Numbered from the stretch's first letter, positions 33,762-42,987 are shown. The stretch: DNA of 64,000 nt from Stenotrophomonas bentonitica (GCF_013185915.1 NZ_JAAZUH010000001.1:868001-932000); one strand, 5' to 3'. The notes: a model not told the origin generated them from the letters alone. Program-made: numbers and translations.

Positions 33762-34187
33762 ATGACGATGCATATCGGAGTGCGCGCCGGGGTTGTGGGC
33801 GCGGTGTTGGTGGGACTGGTTGCCTGTGGCGGGCCTTCGGCGCCGGCTACGCCGGTGGCGCCGCCGACCGAGGTGGCGGCAGTGAAGACGCCGCCGCCGG
33901 TGTACCCGATCGAGCTGGCCTGCCAGGCGGTGGGTGGAACGACGACGCTGAAGGTGGTAGTCGGTACGGACGGCAAGCCGGGCCAGATCCAGGTGGTGTC
34001 GGGCAGCGGCAACGCGCAGCTGGACGAGCAGGCACGGAAGGCGGTGGAAGGCTGGCAGTTCAAGGCGGCCACGCGCGCGGGCCAGGCGGTGCCGACGACG
34101 ATCCAGGTGCCGGTGAGCTTCAACCCGCCGCAGCCGAAGCCGGACGAGTGCTTCGCGGTGGAAGAACGACTGCGTCGCGGCGGCTGA
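33762..34187 (+). CDS. Lipoprotein with TonB C-terminal domain
   Basis: The 141-residue product has a lipobox (LVAC, Cys22), a Pro-rich stretch and a TonB-type C-terminal domain (YPIELACQAVGGTTTLKVVVGTDGKPGQIQVVSGSGNAQLDEQARKAVEGWQF). Such short lipidated TonB-domain proteins are common in xanthomonads and lack the N-terminal helix needed to contact ExbB/ExbD, so they are unlikely to be energy transducers. ATG 33762 is five bases past phhB's stop; a GTG at 33753 overlaps it. Confidence 0.8.
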   Translation: MTMHIGVRAGVVGAVLVGLVACGGPSAPATPVAPPTEVAAVKTPPPVYPIELACQAVGGTTTLKVVVGTDGKPGQIQVVSGSGNAQLDEQARKAVEGWQFKAATRAGQAVPTTIQVPVSFNPPQPKPDECFAVEERLRRGG

Positions 34188-34208
34188 CCAGGGACGGGCC
34201 CGGAACGG

Positions 34209-35018
34209 ATGCTGGATATTTCTTCTGAGAACGTATGGGTCGCGCTGCTGGTGACGCTGGCTGCGGGGCTGGCGACCGGCCTGGGCAGTCTGATGGTGTT
34301 GTTCTCGCGCCGCCCGAACCCGCGCCTGCTGGCGTTCGGGCTGGCGTTTGCGGGCGGTGCGATGGTGTTCGTGTCGCTGACGGAGATCCTGACCAAGGCG
34401 ATCGATTCGTTCACGCTGGCCTACGATGCGCGGATCGGGTACGCGTATGCGACGGGGGCGTTCCTGTGCGGGGTGGTGTTGATCGTGCTGATCGACCATC
34501 TGATCCCGAATCCGCACGAGAGCCTGGACAAGCAGGACCCGATGTTCCGGGAGAACAACAAGGCGTACATCAAGCGGGTGGGCCTGTTGACGGCGGTGGC
34601 GATCACGGCCCACAACTTCCCGGAGGGGCTGGCGACGTTCTTTGCGACGCTGGAAAGTCCGTCGGTGGGGATGCCGCTGACGTTCGCGATTGCGATCCAC
34701 AACATTCCGGAGGGCATCGCGATCGCGGTGCCGGTGTATTTCGCTACGCAGAACAAGTTCTATGCGTTCGGGGCGAGCCTGTTGTCGGGGCTGGCGGAGC
34801 CCATAGGTGCGGCGATCGGGTACGTGCTGCTGTCAGGGGTGTTGAATCACGCCACCTTCGGCTGGGTGTTCGGGCTGATTTCCGGGGTGATGGTGTTCCT
34901 GGCGCTGGACGAGCTGCTGCCGGCGGCGAAGCGGTACGCGAAGGGCCACGAGACCGTGTATGGCCTGGTGGCGGGCATGGCGAGCCTGGCGATCAGCCTG
35001 GTGTTGTTCAAGTGGTGA
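34209..35018 (+). CDS. zupT: ZIP-family zinc transporter
   Basis: The 269-residue integral membrane protein imports Zn2+ and other divalent metals. The two ZIP metal motifs are HNFPEG (135-140) and HNIPEG (164-169), in the same order as E. coli ZupT, with about eight membrane spans. It is 21 bases downstream of the TonB-domain lipoprotein gene. No Zur-like operator is evident upstream. Confidence 0.94.
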   Translation: MLDISSENVWVALLVTLAAGLATGLGSLMVLFSRRPNPRLLAFGLAFAGGAMVFVSLTEILTKAIDSFTLAYDARIGYAYATGAFLCGVVLIVLIDHLIPNPHESLDKQDPMFRENNKAYIKRVGLLTAVAITAHNFPEGLATFFATLESPSVGMPLTFAIAIHNIPEGIAIAVPVYFATQNKFYAFGASLLSGLAEPIGAAIGYVLLSGVLNHATFGWVFGLISGVMVFLALDELLPAAKRYAKGHETVYGLVAGMASLAISLVLFKW

Positions 35019-35038
35019 CGGGCGGGGTGGGACCGCCT

Positions 35039-35062
35039 GGGCCGGCCAACGGCCGGCGCTAC
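35039..35062. repeat. Single SMAG-like palindrome
   Basis: GGGCCGGCCAACGGCCGGCGCTAC is a palindromic element ending in the complement of GTAG, 20 bases past zupT. Confidence 0.5.
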
Positions 35063-35132
35063 CGGGATGGGACCGCGATCGGTGGGTGACGCGGTGTTCG
35101 GGTGCCGATTCGCACGTGATGCGTCTGGGGTA

Positions 35133-35461
35133 ATGGTTGGTTTATCCGGATCCCAATGGGCCCTCAGCAATTCGTAGGGTTCGGCCCCGGCCGGACACCG
35201 CGCGCAGCGCGGCGCAAGCGTCCGGAGCACGACATGCCTTCGGTTGCGGCCAGGCATCCGGGTGAAAACCCAAAACGAAACCGCGTATCAGGCGTCATGA
35301 ACGCCTGACGGACGTCTTCGGTACGTCTAAACGCCGGGGAGATTGCCGCGAGCGATTACCCACCGGCTCCGGACCCTTGAGCCGCGCTTCGCGCGGTGTC
35401 CGGCTGGGGCCGGACCCTACGAACCGCTGAGGGCCCATTGGGATCCGGATAAACCAACCAT
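35133..35461. mobile_element. Miniature inverted-repeat element, 329 bp
   Basis: Two 81-base arms (35133-35213 and 35381-35461) are inverted repeats with only five mismatches. Each arm starts ATGGTTGGTTTATCCGGATCC and contains an inner GTAGGGT(C/T)CGGCCCC block, the same type of head as the SMAG elements. The 167-base centre has further hairpins (35288-35308 and 35311-35327). No open frame is seen, so it is non-autonomous. The outer end of the right arm is partly repeated at 35466-35480. Target duplication not visible. The transposase it would depend on is unknown. Confidence 0.75.
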
Positions 35462-35482
35462 GGGCCCCATTGGGATCCCCAA

Positions 35483-36460
35483 TCACCCCAACCGATTCAA
35501 CACGTCCACCAACTCGTCCGCCAGCGGCGCATTGAGCGTGTACGGGGTCTTGCCGTTGTCCAGGGCGAACTCCAGCGAGGCGGCGTGCAGGAACAGGCGT
35601 TTCAGGCCGATCTGATCACGAAGGCGCTTGTTGACGTCCGGATCGCCGTATTTGTCGTCACCTGCGACCGGGTGGCCGAGGTGCTGGGCGTGTACGCGGA
35701 TCTGGTGGGTGCGGCCGGTTTCGATGCGGACTTCGCAATAGGAATGGCCGCCGCGGCGTTCCAGCACCTTGAAATGGCTGACCGACTCCTTGCCGATGGC
35801 GTTGACCTGGACGTGGCGCTCGCCGCCCTGGCGCAGGCCCACGTGCAGCGGGGCGTCGACGGTCATGGTGCCGTCGGGCATGCGGCCGACCAGCAGGGTC
35901 AGGTAGCGCTTGCGGATGCCGGCGCCGTGGTCTTCACGCAGCAGGGCCTGCAGCTCGCTCAGGGCGGAACGCTTCTTGGCGACGATGAGCAGGCCGGAGG
36001 TGTCGCGGTCCAGGCGGTGCACCAGCTCGAGGGTCTTGCCCGGGCGCAGCGCGCGCAGGGTCTCGATGGCGCCGAAGCTGATGCCGCTGCCGCCGTGGCT
36101 GGCCACGCCGGAGGGCTTGTTCAGGGCGAGCAGGCGCTCGTCTTCATAGACGATGGCGTCTTCCAGGCGCTTCATGAACGCGGCGGGCGGGCCAGCCTTG
36201 TCTCCCTCTTCGGTGAGACGGACGGGCGGGACGCGGACTTCGTCGCCGGCTTCGAGCTTGCGCTCGGCCTTGGCGCGGCCGCCGTTGACGCGGACCTGGC
36301 CGCTGCGCACCAGCTTGTAGACCAGGCTGCGCGGCGCGCCCTTGAGCTGGCCCAGCAGGAAGTTGTCCAGGCGCTGGCCGGCACGGTCCTCCGGCACGGT
36401 CAGGAGACGGACGCTGGTCTTGCCTTCAGCGGGTTTGGCGGGCGGTGCGGTGTCGGTCAT
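35483..36460 (-). CDS. rluC: 23S rRNA pseudouridine synthase RluC
   Basis: RluC makes pseudouridines 955, 2504 and 2580 of 23S rRNA. The 325-residue product has an S4 domain (residues about 25-85) and the catalytic motif HRLDRDTSG with Asp151, then the RluA-family RTHQIRVHAQHLGHP. It is colinear with E. coli RluC, which also stands divergently beside rne. ATG 36460 is clear. The last codons lie 21 bases from the right end of the inverted-repeat element. Confidence 0.93.
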   Translation of the reverse strand: MTDTAPPAKPAEGKTSVRLLTVPEDRAGQRLDNFLLGQLKGAPRSLVYKLVRSGQVRVNGGRAKAERKLEAGDEVRVPPVRLTEEGDKAGPPAAFMKRLEDAIVYEDERLLALNKPSGVASHGGSGISFGAIETLRALRPGKTLELVHRLDRDTSGLLIVAKKRSALSELQALLREDHGAGIRKRYLTLLVGRMPDGTMTVDAPLHVGLRQGGERHVQVNAIGKESVSHFKVLERRGGHSYCEVRIETGRTHQIRVHAQHLGHPVAGDDKYGDPDVNKRLRDQIGLKRLFLHAASLEFALDNGKTPYTLNAPLADELVDVLNRLG

Positions 36461-36862
36461 TGGCCTTTTATTCTGTTACACTCGGCGGGCGAGATAAGGG
36501 ATTGATTTCGTTGGAAGTTGCTCTGGGCCAGAAGCCCGACTTCCCTCGATTCCGGCACAGTGCGCAGCCACCGCCCCCGGGGCGGCCATGTTAGCGGCTC
36601 ACCGGCAGTCCCGGCCATCGCCGGATGCCTGACACGCGTCTGCGCTGAAAAAATGTCCCTGTGGCGCTCCAGCCTGGCTGAAAGCTGCCTCCGGCCCGTA
36701 ATACCCAAACCAAGAAAATGTAGCGCTCCCGCGGCCTGCCGTGGTGTCGTAGCGCTGGAAGCCCAAGCCGCCCTCCCCGCGCATGCGCGATGGGCGTCGA
36801 AGCGTGACCAGAAGCGAAACCCCATGGCGTTCCGCGCGGTAGCAGCGCGCGAGGAACGCACT
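36461..36862 (+). promoter_or_regulatory. rluC/rne divergent region and long rne leader
   Basis: This 402-base non-coding gap separates rluC and rne. An extended -10-like TG-T-TACACT (36474-36482) near its left end would give an rne leader of about 370 bases, similar in length to the 361-nt autoregulatory leader of E. coli rne. A GC-rich hairpin CCGCCC-CCG-GGGCGG (36571-36585) is within it. I see no gene here; the promoter assignment is tentative. Confidence 0.4.
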
Positions 36863-39800
36863 ATGAAGCGAATGCTGATCAACGCCACGCAGGCTGAAGA
36901 GCTGCGGGTTGCCATCGTGGATGGCCAGACGCTGTACGACATCGACATCGAACAGCCGTCCAAGGAACAGAAGAAGTCGAACATCTACAAGGGCCGCATC
37001 ACGCGCCTTGAACCGTCGCTGGAAGCGGCCTTCGTCGAATACGGTGGCGAACGCCACGGCTTCCTGCCACTGAAGGAAATCTCCCGCGATTACTTCCAGG
37101 CCGGGGTCGACCACAACAAGGCGACCATCCGCGAGCTGCTCCGTGAAGGGCAGGAAGTGGTGGTCCAGGTCGACAAGGAAGAGCGTGGCAACAAGGGCGC
37201 CGCCCTGACCACGTTCATCTCGCTGGCCGGCCGCTACATGGTGCTGATGCCGAACTCGCCCACCGCCGGTGGCGTCTCGCGTCGCATCGAGGGCGAAGAC
37301 CGCGCCGCGCTGAAGGAAGCGCTGGACAAGCTGAACATCCCCGACGACATGGGCGTGATCATCCGCACCGCCGGCGTTGGCCGCGATGCCGAAGAGCTGC
37401 AGTGGGACCTGGACTACCTGCTGCAGGTCTGGAAGTCGATCGCCGAAGCGGCGCTGACCAAGCCGGCCCCGTTCCTGATCTACCAGGAGTCGCGCCTGAT
37501 CGTGCGCGCCCTGCGCGACTACCTGCGCGCCGATGTCGGCGAGATCCTGGTGGACACCGAGGAGCTCTACGACACCGCCCGCGACTTCATGCAGCAGGTG
37601 ATGCCGCAGACCCTGCGCAAGCTGAAGCATTACAAGGACGACATCCCGCTGTTCAACCGCTTCCAGATCGAATCGCAGATCGAAGGCGCGTATGAACGCA
37701 ACGTGCGCCTGCCGTCCGGCGGCTCGATCGTGGTCGACCAGACCGAAGCGCTGACCGCCATCGACGTGAACTCCTCGCGCGCCACCAAGGGCAGCGACAT
37801 CGAGGACACCGCGTTCCAGACCAACCTGGAAGCGGCCGAGGAAGTGGCCCGCCAGCTGCGCCTGCGCGACCTGGGCGGCCTGGTGGTGATCGACTTCATC
37901 GACATGTCGTCGAACAAGCACCAGCGCGAAGTGGAAAACCGCCTGCAGAACGCGCTCAAGTACGACCGCGCGCGCGTTCAGCTGGGTCGCATCTCGCGCT
38001 TCGGCCTGATGGAAATGAGCCGCCAGCGCCTGCGTCCGAGCCTGGGCGAGTCCAGCCAGATCGTCTGCCCGCGTTGCGACGGCCACGGCCGCATGCGCAG
38101 CGTGGAGTCGCTGTCGCTGTCGATCATCCGCGTCGCCGAAGAGCATGCGATGAAGGAAAACACCGGGCAGGTGCTGGTCCAGGCCCCGGTCGAGATCGCC
38201 AACTACCTGCTCAACGAAAAGCGCAACGCGCTGCGTGAGATCGAACAGCGCCACGACGCGCCGATCGTGATCGTCGCCGACGAGCAGCTGCACTCCCCGC
38301 ACTACGAAGTGACCCGCCTGCGTGAAAACGAGCTGGGCGAAGACAGCGGCCGTCCGAGCTACCAGCGCGGCACCCCGCGCAAGCTGCCGGTGCACGCCCT
38401 GACCAAGGCGCAGCTGAACATTCCGGCCGCCCCGGCGGTGACCAACGTCAAGCACAGCTCGCCGGCTCCGGTGCGCGAAGTGGCCGAACCGGTCGCTGCG
38501 CCGGCCCCGGTCGTCCCCGCCCCGGTTGCTGCACCCGCCGCTACCGGCGTGGTCGGCTGGCTCAAGCGCATCTTCGGTGGCGAACCGGCTCCGGCCGCCG
38601 CCCCGGCGCCGGCTGCACGCCCGGCCCAGGACGGCAACCGCAACGGTCGCAACAAGGACCGCAACGGCAAGGACCGCAATGGCCGTCGCGATGAACGTGG
38701 CGAGCGCGGTGAGCGTTCCGGCCAGGGCGCGTCCCAGCAGGGCCAGGGACGTGGCAAGGACCGTCGCGACGACCGTGGCGAGCGTGGTGGCAAGGGCGAG
38801 CGTCGTGAAGGCGAGCGCCGCGAAGAGCGCCGCCAGGACGCGACCGCCCAGGCGGCCGCTCCGAACGCCGGCCAGCCGCAGCAGGGCAAGCAGCGCAATG
38901 AGCAGCAGCCCAAGGCGCCGCGCAACGAACAGCAGCCCAAGCTGAACCAGAACCAGGGCCAGAAGCAGAAGCAGCCGCGCCAGCAGAACGACGGCGATAA
39001 GCCGCAGCGTCAGCCGCAGGCCGAAAACGCCAAGCCGGTGCAGAACGACGTCACTGTCGCCGACGCCGCACTGGTCGCCGCCGCCGCGGTGACCGTGGCC
39101 GACGCCGCCACCCCGGCACCGGTTGCTCCGGTCGCCGCTCCGATGGCAACGCCCGTCGCTGCGGACGACACCCAGGCAGCCGTGGTCGAAGGCGACGCCG
39201 GCGAGCACGGCGAAACGCCGGGCACGGCCGATGACGCCGCTGGCGAGGGCGCTTCGCGCCGTCGTCGTGGCCGTCGCGGTGGCCGTCGCCGCCGTCGTGG
39301 CAATGGCGAGCAGGCTGCCGGCAGCGATGGGCTGAACGACGACGCCGGTCTGGACGACGACGCCGAGGGCGACGAGCAGGACAACGACCAGGACGGCGAC
39401 ACCGCCGCTCCGGCCGCACGTCCCGCCGTGACCCAGGGCCAGCCGCAGCCGGAGTTCGACTTCGACGACGAAGGCACCGCCGCCCCGGCCGCACCTGCGC
39501 CGGCTCCGGTCCAGGCCCCGCGCCCGGCCCCGGTCGCCGCCGTGGCCGCCGCCGCGCCGCTGGCCGTGGTCAGCAGCCCGGTGGTGACCGCCGGTCACGC
39601 CGAGCCGACCCCGGCCCCGAAGGCCGAGCCGGTGGCCGAACGTGCGCCGTCCTACACCGACCGCGTGCCGTTCGTGGAGTCGCCGATGCCGGTGGCCGCT
39701 GCGCCGCAGGTTGAGAAGCCGGTGGTTGCGGAAGCGCCGAAGGCTGTTGAAGCGCCGGTCGTGACCGAAGCGCCGAAGGCTGTCGAAGCGCCGGTCGCGA

Positions 39801-40291
39801 CCGAATCCCCGAAGGCCGTTGAAGCCCCGGTCGTGACGGAAGCACCGAAGGTTGTCGAAGCTCCGGTCGTGACCGAATCCCCGAAGGCTGTTGAAGCCCC
39901 GGTCGTGACGGAAGCACCGAAGGCTTTCGAAGCCCCGGTCGTGACCGAAGCACCGAAGGTTGTCGAAGCTCCGGCTGTGACCGAAGCACCGAAGGCTGTT
40001 GAGGCTCCGGTCGTGGTCGACGCACCGAAAGCTGCTGATGTCGCCATCGACGCCCCGGCCGAGCGCCCGGGTCCGACCGAAGTCGGTCGCCCCGTGCAGA
40101 CCCGCATGCTCGACACCGCTCCGGTCGCCCAGACCGGCCAGCTGTTCGGCCATGCCGGCCACGACGCCGCCCCGACCGACGCCGCCGCCCAGGCCGCGCA
40201 TGCCGAAGCCCGCGAAGACATCCCCACCGATGAACTCGCCCCGGCCGAAGCCGCCGCCAAGGAAGAACAGGACAAGGCCGACAAGCCCTGA
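36863..40291 (+). CDS. rne: Ribonuclease E with long repetitive tail
   Basis: This endoribonuclease starts mRNA decay and processes rRNA and tRNA. The 1142-residue protein has the S1 domain (about 35-120), DNase I-like core with catalytic Asp301 (TAIDVNS) and Asp344 (VVIDFID), the zinc link CPRCDGHG (Cys402, Cys405), then a disordered C-terminal half. [12 protein letters not shown] (about 562-573) is the likely membrane-binding amphipathic helix. The tail has Arg/Gly- and Ala/Pro-rich parts, and residues about 950-1060 consist of tandem 11-residue units ([11 protein letters not shown]). ATG 36863 follows GAGGAA. The RNE partner-binding motifs are not evident. Confidence 0.95.
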   Translation: MKRMLINATQAEELRVAIVDGQTLYDIDIEQPSKEQKKSNIYKGRITRLEPSLEAAFVEYGGERHGFLPLKEISRDYFQAGVDHNKATIRELLREGQEVVVQVDKEERGNKGAALTTFISLAGRYMVLMPNSPTAGGVSRRIEGEDRAALKEALDKLNIPDDMGVIIRTAGVGRDAEELQWDLDYLLQVWKSIAEAALTKPAPFLIYQESRLIVRALRDYLRADVGEILVDTEELYDTARDFMQQVMPQTLRKLKHYKDDIPLFNRFQIESQIEGAYERNVRLPSGGSIVVDQTEALTAIDVNSSRATKGSDIEDTAFQTNLEAAEEVARQLRLRDLGGLVVIDFIDMSSNKHQREVENRLQNALKYDRARVQLGRISRFGLMEMSRQRLRPSLGESSQIVCPRCDGHGRMRSVESLSLSIIRVAEEHAMKENTGQVLVQAPVEIANYLLNEKRNALREIEQRHDAPIVIVADEQLHSPHYEVTRLRENELGEDSGRPSYQRGTPRKLPVHALTKAQLNIPAAPAVTNVKHSSPAPVREVAEPVAAPAPVVPAPVAAPAATGVVGWLKRIFGGEPAPAAAPAPAARPAQDGNRNGRNKDRNGKDRNGRRDERGERGERSGQGASQQGQGRGKDRRDDRGERGGKGERREGERREERRQDATAQAAAPNAGQPQQGKQRNEQQPKAPRNEQQPKLNQNQGQKQKQPRQQNDGDKPQRQPQAENAKPVQNDVTVADAALVAAAAVTVADAATPAPVAPVAAPMATPVAADDTQAAVVEGDAGEHGETPGTADDAAGEGASRRRRGRRGGRRRRRGNGEQAAGSDGLNDDAGLDDDAEGDEQDNDQDGDTAAPAARPAVTQGQPQPEFDFDDEGTAAPAAPAPAPVQAPRPAPVAAVAAAAPLAVVSSPVVTAGHAEPTPAPKAEPVAERAPSYTDRVPFVESPMPVAAAPQVEKPVVAEAPKAVEAPVVTEAPKAVEAPVATESPKAVEAPVVTEAPKVVEAPVVTESPKAVEAPVVTEAPKAFEAPVVTEAPKVVEAPAVTEAPKAVEAPVVVDAPKAADVAIDAPAERPGPTEVGRPVQTRMLDTAPVAQTGQLFGHAGHDAAPTDAAAQAAHAEAREDIPTDELAPAEAAAKEEQDKADKP
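39710..40040 (+). repeat. 33-bp coding tandem repeats in rne
   Basis: About ten imperfect 33-base units, each encoding an 11-residue (A/V)[10 protein letters not shown] motif, are arranged head to tail and in frame. Several pairs are almost identical, indicating recent slippage or unequal exchange. Confidence 0.85.
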
Positions 40292-40355
40292 TCCCTTCCC
40301 CGAGGTAGAGCCACGCCCTGCGTGGCTCCACGCACCACCCAGACAGCGGCCGAAA
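40283..40355 (+). repeat. Direct repeat, left copy
   Basis: This 73-base block (rne stop, TGATCCC, SMAG palindrome GTAGAGCCACGCCCTGCGTGG, and CCCAGACAGCGGCCGAAA) is repeated at 41488-41561, by eye about 80% identical. The SMAG core (40305-40328) is fully conserved. The two copies bracket the HEPN cassette. Confidence 0.75.
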
Positions 40356-40367
40356 GGCCGCTGTCTG
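40340..40367 (+). terminator. Rho-independent-type hairpin after rne
   Basis: A 12-bp perfect stem closed by a GAAA tetraloop (40352-40355) is followed by GCATTT. The hairpin overlaps the end of the left direct repeat; in the right copy its second arm is missing. Confidence 0.75.
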
Positions 40368-40436
40368 CATTTACGCATGCCACCGCGCGGCGGATCCCTA
40401 CATGCCCCCGATTCCGCCCAGGATTAGAATTCGCCC

Positions 40437-40970
40437 ATGAGCAAGGAATTCGAGAACTTCGTCCGCGGTGCTTCCAAGGTTGCTGAAGAGCAGCACCCCT
40501 TCGATGCGGAACAGGAGAAGCGCACATGGGCAACCAAGCTCGACGAGCTACATGCCATCGTCGAGCGCAGCCTTCGCCCCTTCTTCCAGGATGGCTCCAT
40601 TTCCATCCGTCCTGAAGTCATTCGCCTGAGCGAGCCGCATCTTGGCTCCTACGACGCCAAGGGCGTCCGCATCGTACTGGGCAACCTGACTGCCCAGCTC
40701 AAGCCGATCGCCACCTTCGTGGTCGGTGCCCGAGGACGGGTCGACCTGATTGGACCTCGTGGGCGGGTACGGATCGTGCTCGTTCCTGCTGATACCACAA
40801 GCTTCCCGATTCGGGCGGTATCTGCCTCAGGAGCCGACCGAACTTCGCCCCCTGTGGACGAGTGGCGCTGGAAGTTCACCACGTCGCCGCCGCACGTCCG
40901 TTACGTGGATGTTGATGAGGAAAGTTTCCAGAACGCGCTGATGGAGGTCATGGGAGCGTCCAATGGCTAA
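40437..40970 (+). CDS. Unknown protein, first gene of the HEPN cassette
   Basis: The 177-residue product has no signal peptide or membrane span. The N-terminal half looks helical (KVAEEQHPFDAEQEKRTWATKL); the middle has a distinct beta-like motif VGARGRVDLIGPRGRVRIVLV. I do not recognise the family. A TAGAAT box (40425-40430) ends six bases before the ATG, and no ribosome site is visible, so the transcript may be leaderless. The gene overlaps the HEPN gene by eight bases. Base composition looks lower in GC than the flanking genes, by eye. As a partner of an RNase-like HEPN protein it could be an antitoxin or a sensor. Confidence 0.7.
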   Translation: MSKEFENFVRGASKVAEEQHPFDAEQEKRTWATKLDELHAIVERSLRPFFQDGSISIRPEVIRLSEPHLGSYDAKGVRIVLGNLTAQLKPIATFVVGARGRVDLIGPRGRVRIVLVPADTTSFPIRAVSASGADRTSPPVDEWRWKFTTSPPHVRYVDVDEESFQNALMEVMGASNG

Positions 40971-41496
40971 GGTCAGCTTTTCGGCGCAGGAACAGGACCT
41001 CGACCAGATCGCCGCTCAACATGCCAGGCTGAGCAGCGCGGTGTTTCATTACTTCGACAACGCCGGAGTGGGCGACATGTTGCCCGAACCCACCTTCGAG
41101 AGCATTGAAGAAGCCCGGGAAAGCTGTCTGACCGAAATTGAACACGCCAGTTCGCTTGCAGCACTGGCTGCACTGGAAGCGGCCATCAGGGTGGACTTTC
41201 TTGAACGCGTCTATGCGAGGCGGAAGGACCCGCTTTCCCGTGCAATGCGGGACCTGCACAAAGAGAAGGGAAACCGGGCGCGCCTGGAAGACGAATTGCT
41301 CGAGCTCTGGAAAGTAGACGGGGATGTCTCCGCTTCCGTGATCAGCGGCGTACGTGCTGCATTTCACTACAGACATTGGCTGGCCCATGGCCGCTACTGG
41401 TTGCTGAAAGCCGGAAGGAGCTATGACTTCACCACCGTCTATCAGGTCTCAGACGCCTTGATCAACGAGATGGATGCGTATCAGGGCAAGGCCTGA
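40963..41496 (+). CDS. HEPN-like protein with RNase-type Rx4H motif
   Basis: The 177-residue, mainly helical protein has the sequence FHYRHWLAHGRYW, in which Arg137 and His142 form an Rx4H pair characteristic of catalytic HEPN ribonucleases. The preceding helices (LAALAALEAAIRVDFLERVYARR and LSRAMRDLHKEKG) fit the four-helix HEPN fold. It overlaps the preceding gene by eight bases (ATGGCTAA). Such pairs are often toxin-antitoxin or phage-defence modules. The ribosome-binding signal is within the upstream gene. The family name is not known to me, so the function is inferred from the motif only. Confidence 0.65.
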   Translation: MAKVSFSAQEQDLDQIAAQHARLSSAVFHYFDNAGVGDMLPEPTFESIEEARESCLTEIEHASSLAALAALEAAIRVDFLERVYARRKDPLSRAMRDLHKEKGNRARLEDELLELWKVDGDVSASVISGVRAAFHYRHWLAHGRYWLLKAGRSYDFTTVYQVSDALINEMDAYQGKA

Positions 41497-41561
41497 TCCC
41501 CTCCCGGCGGTAGAGCCACGCCCTGCGTGGCTCCCGGGCAGAACCCAGACAGCGCCCGAAA
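41488..41561 (+). repeat. Direct repeat, right copy
   Basis: Matches 40283-40355, including a stop codon region (AAG-GCC-TGA), TGATCCC, the SMAG core (41510-41532) and CCCAGACAGCG. It ends the HEPN gene in the way the left copy ends rne. Confidence 0.75.
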
Positions 41562-41631
41562 ATCTCGACAGCCCGTTAACGCCACGAGGCGCATCTTCGC
41601 GCATGCGGGGGCGCACGCTGAGGGATTTGCC

Positions 41632-42987
41632 ATGGCATCTCTAGCCGGCGCACTGAACGCGCCCGCCGCCCGTTATCGTTACGACGCTGAACACCTCCTG
41701 GTGTGTACCGGTACCCCCAGTTCGCCGCAGTGGCGCTACTGGCTGGACGGTGTGGTGGTCAACGCCGTCGAGAACGACACTGAGCTGAGCTGGGCCTACT
41801 GCGGGGGCCAGCACGTCGCCACCCTGCGCAACGGTGCCGAGGCCGTCAGTACGCTGCTCGGCGCAGACCCGGCTGGCTCGATACTGGCGGAGGCCGACAC
41901 CGAACTTCGCAGCCGATCCTACGCCCCGTATGGCCACGTGCCGTTGGATGATCCCGAGCCCCATCCGGCCTACAACGGCGAACTGCTCGACACTCCCAGC
42001 GGCTGCTATCTGCTGGGCGCTGGCAACCATCGACCATACAGTCCGACGCTGCAGTATTTCCTGGCGCCGGATCCGTTCAGCCCGTTCGACGAAGGTGGCT
42101 TGAATGCGTATGCCTACTGCGCCGGCGACCCGATCAACCGCACCGACCCGTCCGGCCATTTCTGGAAATGGATCGTAGCCGGGCTCAGCGTGGTGGCCGC
42201 GGTTGCAAGCCTCGGCGCGCTGGCGGTGCCGCTGGTCGCCGGAACCGCAGCCCTGACCGCGTCTGCCGTGGCAGGTTTCGGTTTCAGCGCGCTCGGGGTA
42301 GTAGCCGAGGCCGGAGCGCTGATTGCCGATGCAACCGGGGATGAGACGGCAGCAAACATCCTCGGCTGGGTTGGCCTGGGTATCAGCGCCGTGGGCATGG
42401 TCGCCGCCGCTCCGGCCATTGCCAAAGCAGGCTCGAAGCTCATGAAGGGACTGGGCCGGTCATTACGGTCAACGTCCAGGTCGGCGGAGTCGATGCCGCT
42501 GGTCCCGTTTACGCGGTCTCAGACTGTAACGAACACGACCAGCTACAGCTCCGCCATGACGATCGAGGCACCGACATTCCGCTTCAGAGCTCCAACTCCT
42601 CGCCGCCCGCGCGCCGCTCCTCGACCCGTCCGTGCCGCCCAGGTCGCCCCGACCGACGCGAAGCCTTTGCCCAGCATGGCGTTCGACGACCTGCCGAACG
42701 AAGAGCGGCGGATGCTGCTCTATGCCGTGCATCGCAATTCCAACAAGTTCAAGTACGGCCGAAAGGACGGCTCCACCTTCTACAACGGAGAAGGCAAGCT
42801 TCCCATAAAGCGCGAGAAGCACTACAGGGAGTACACCGTGGATGACTACACCTTCGAAACTCGCGGCAAGCGTCGAATCATTCTAGGTGGGCTGAAACGG
42901 CACGGTCCCCAGCAGGTGTATATGACTGACGACCACTACGAAAGCTTCATCGAAATAAGGAAGCCTAAATTCTGGCCCCGGCGCTGA
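41632..42987 (+). CDS. Short Rhs-core protein with barnase-like C-terminal toxin
   Basis: The 451-residue protein has an Rhs repeat-associated core domain (residues about 97-177: YAPYGHVPLDDPEP, YNGELLDTPSGCYLLGAGNH, PFDEGGLNAYAYCAGDPINRTDPSGH) but none of the long YD-repeat shell. Next come hydrophobic segments (about 179-263) and a linker, and then a barnase-like RNase domain (370-451) with Glu400 (YREYTV), Arg414/415 (GKRRIILGG) and His435 (TDDHYESF). These align with the secreted RNase at 29996. ATG 41632 follows GAGGGA. No immunity gene follows; the next gene is on the other strand. Probably a T6SS- or contact-type effector or a remnant of one. Confidence 0.8.
   Translation: MASLAGALNAPAARYRYDAEHLLVCTGTPSSPQWRYWLDGVVVNAVENDTELSWAYCGGQHVATLRNGAEAVSTLLGADPAGSILAEADTELRSRSYAPYGHVPLDDPEPHPAYNGELLDTPSGCYLLGAGNHRPYSPTLQYFLAPDPFSPFDEGGLNAYAYCAGDPINRTDPSGHFWKWIVAGLSVVAAVASLGALAVPLVAGTAALTASAVAGFGFSALGVVAEAGALIADATGDETAANILGWVGLGISAVGMVAAAPAIAKAGSKLMKGLGRSLRSTSRSAESMPLVPFTRSQTVTNTTSYSSAMTIEAPTFRFRAPTPRRPRAAPRPVRAAQVAPTDAKPLPSMAFDDLPNEERRMLLYAVHRNSNKFKYGRKDGSTFYNGEGKLPIKREKHYREYTVDDYTFETRGKRRIILGGLKRHGPQQVYMTDDHYESFIEIRKPKFWPRR

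Noticed and set aside
35133..35461. A tRNA or structured riboswitch
   Set aside because: The long inverted arms and the lack of tRNA features or a downstream leader position fit an inverted-repeat element better.
36599..40378. Open frame of 1259 codons on the minus strand
   Set aside because: Antisense to rne; its repeats simply mirror the 33-bp repeats of the rne tail.
40437..41496. Prophage remnant
   Set aside because: No integrase, structural or lysis gene, only two small genes between direct repeats.
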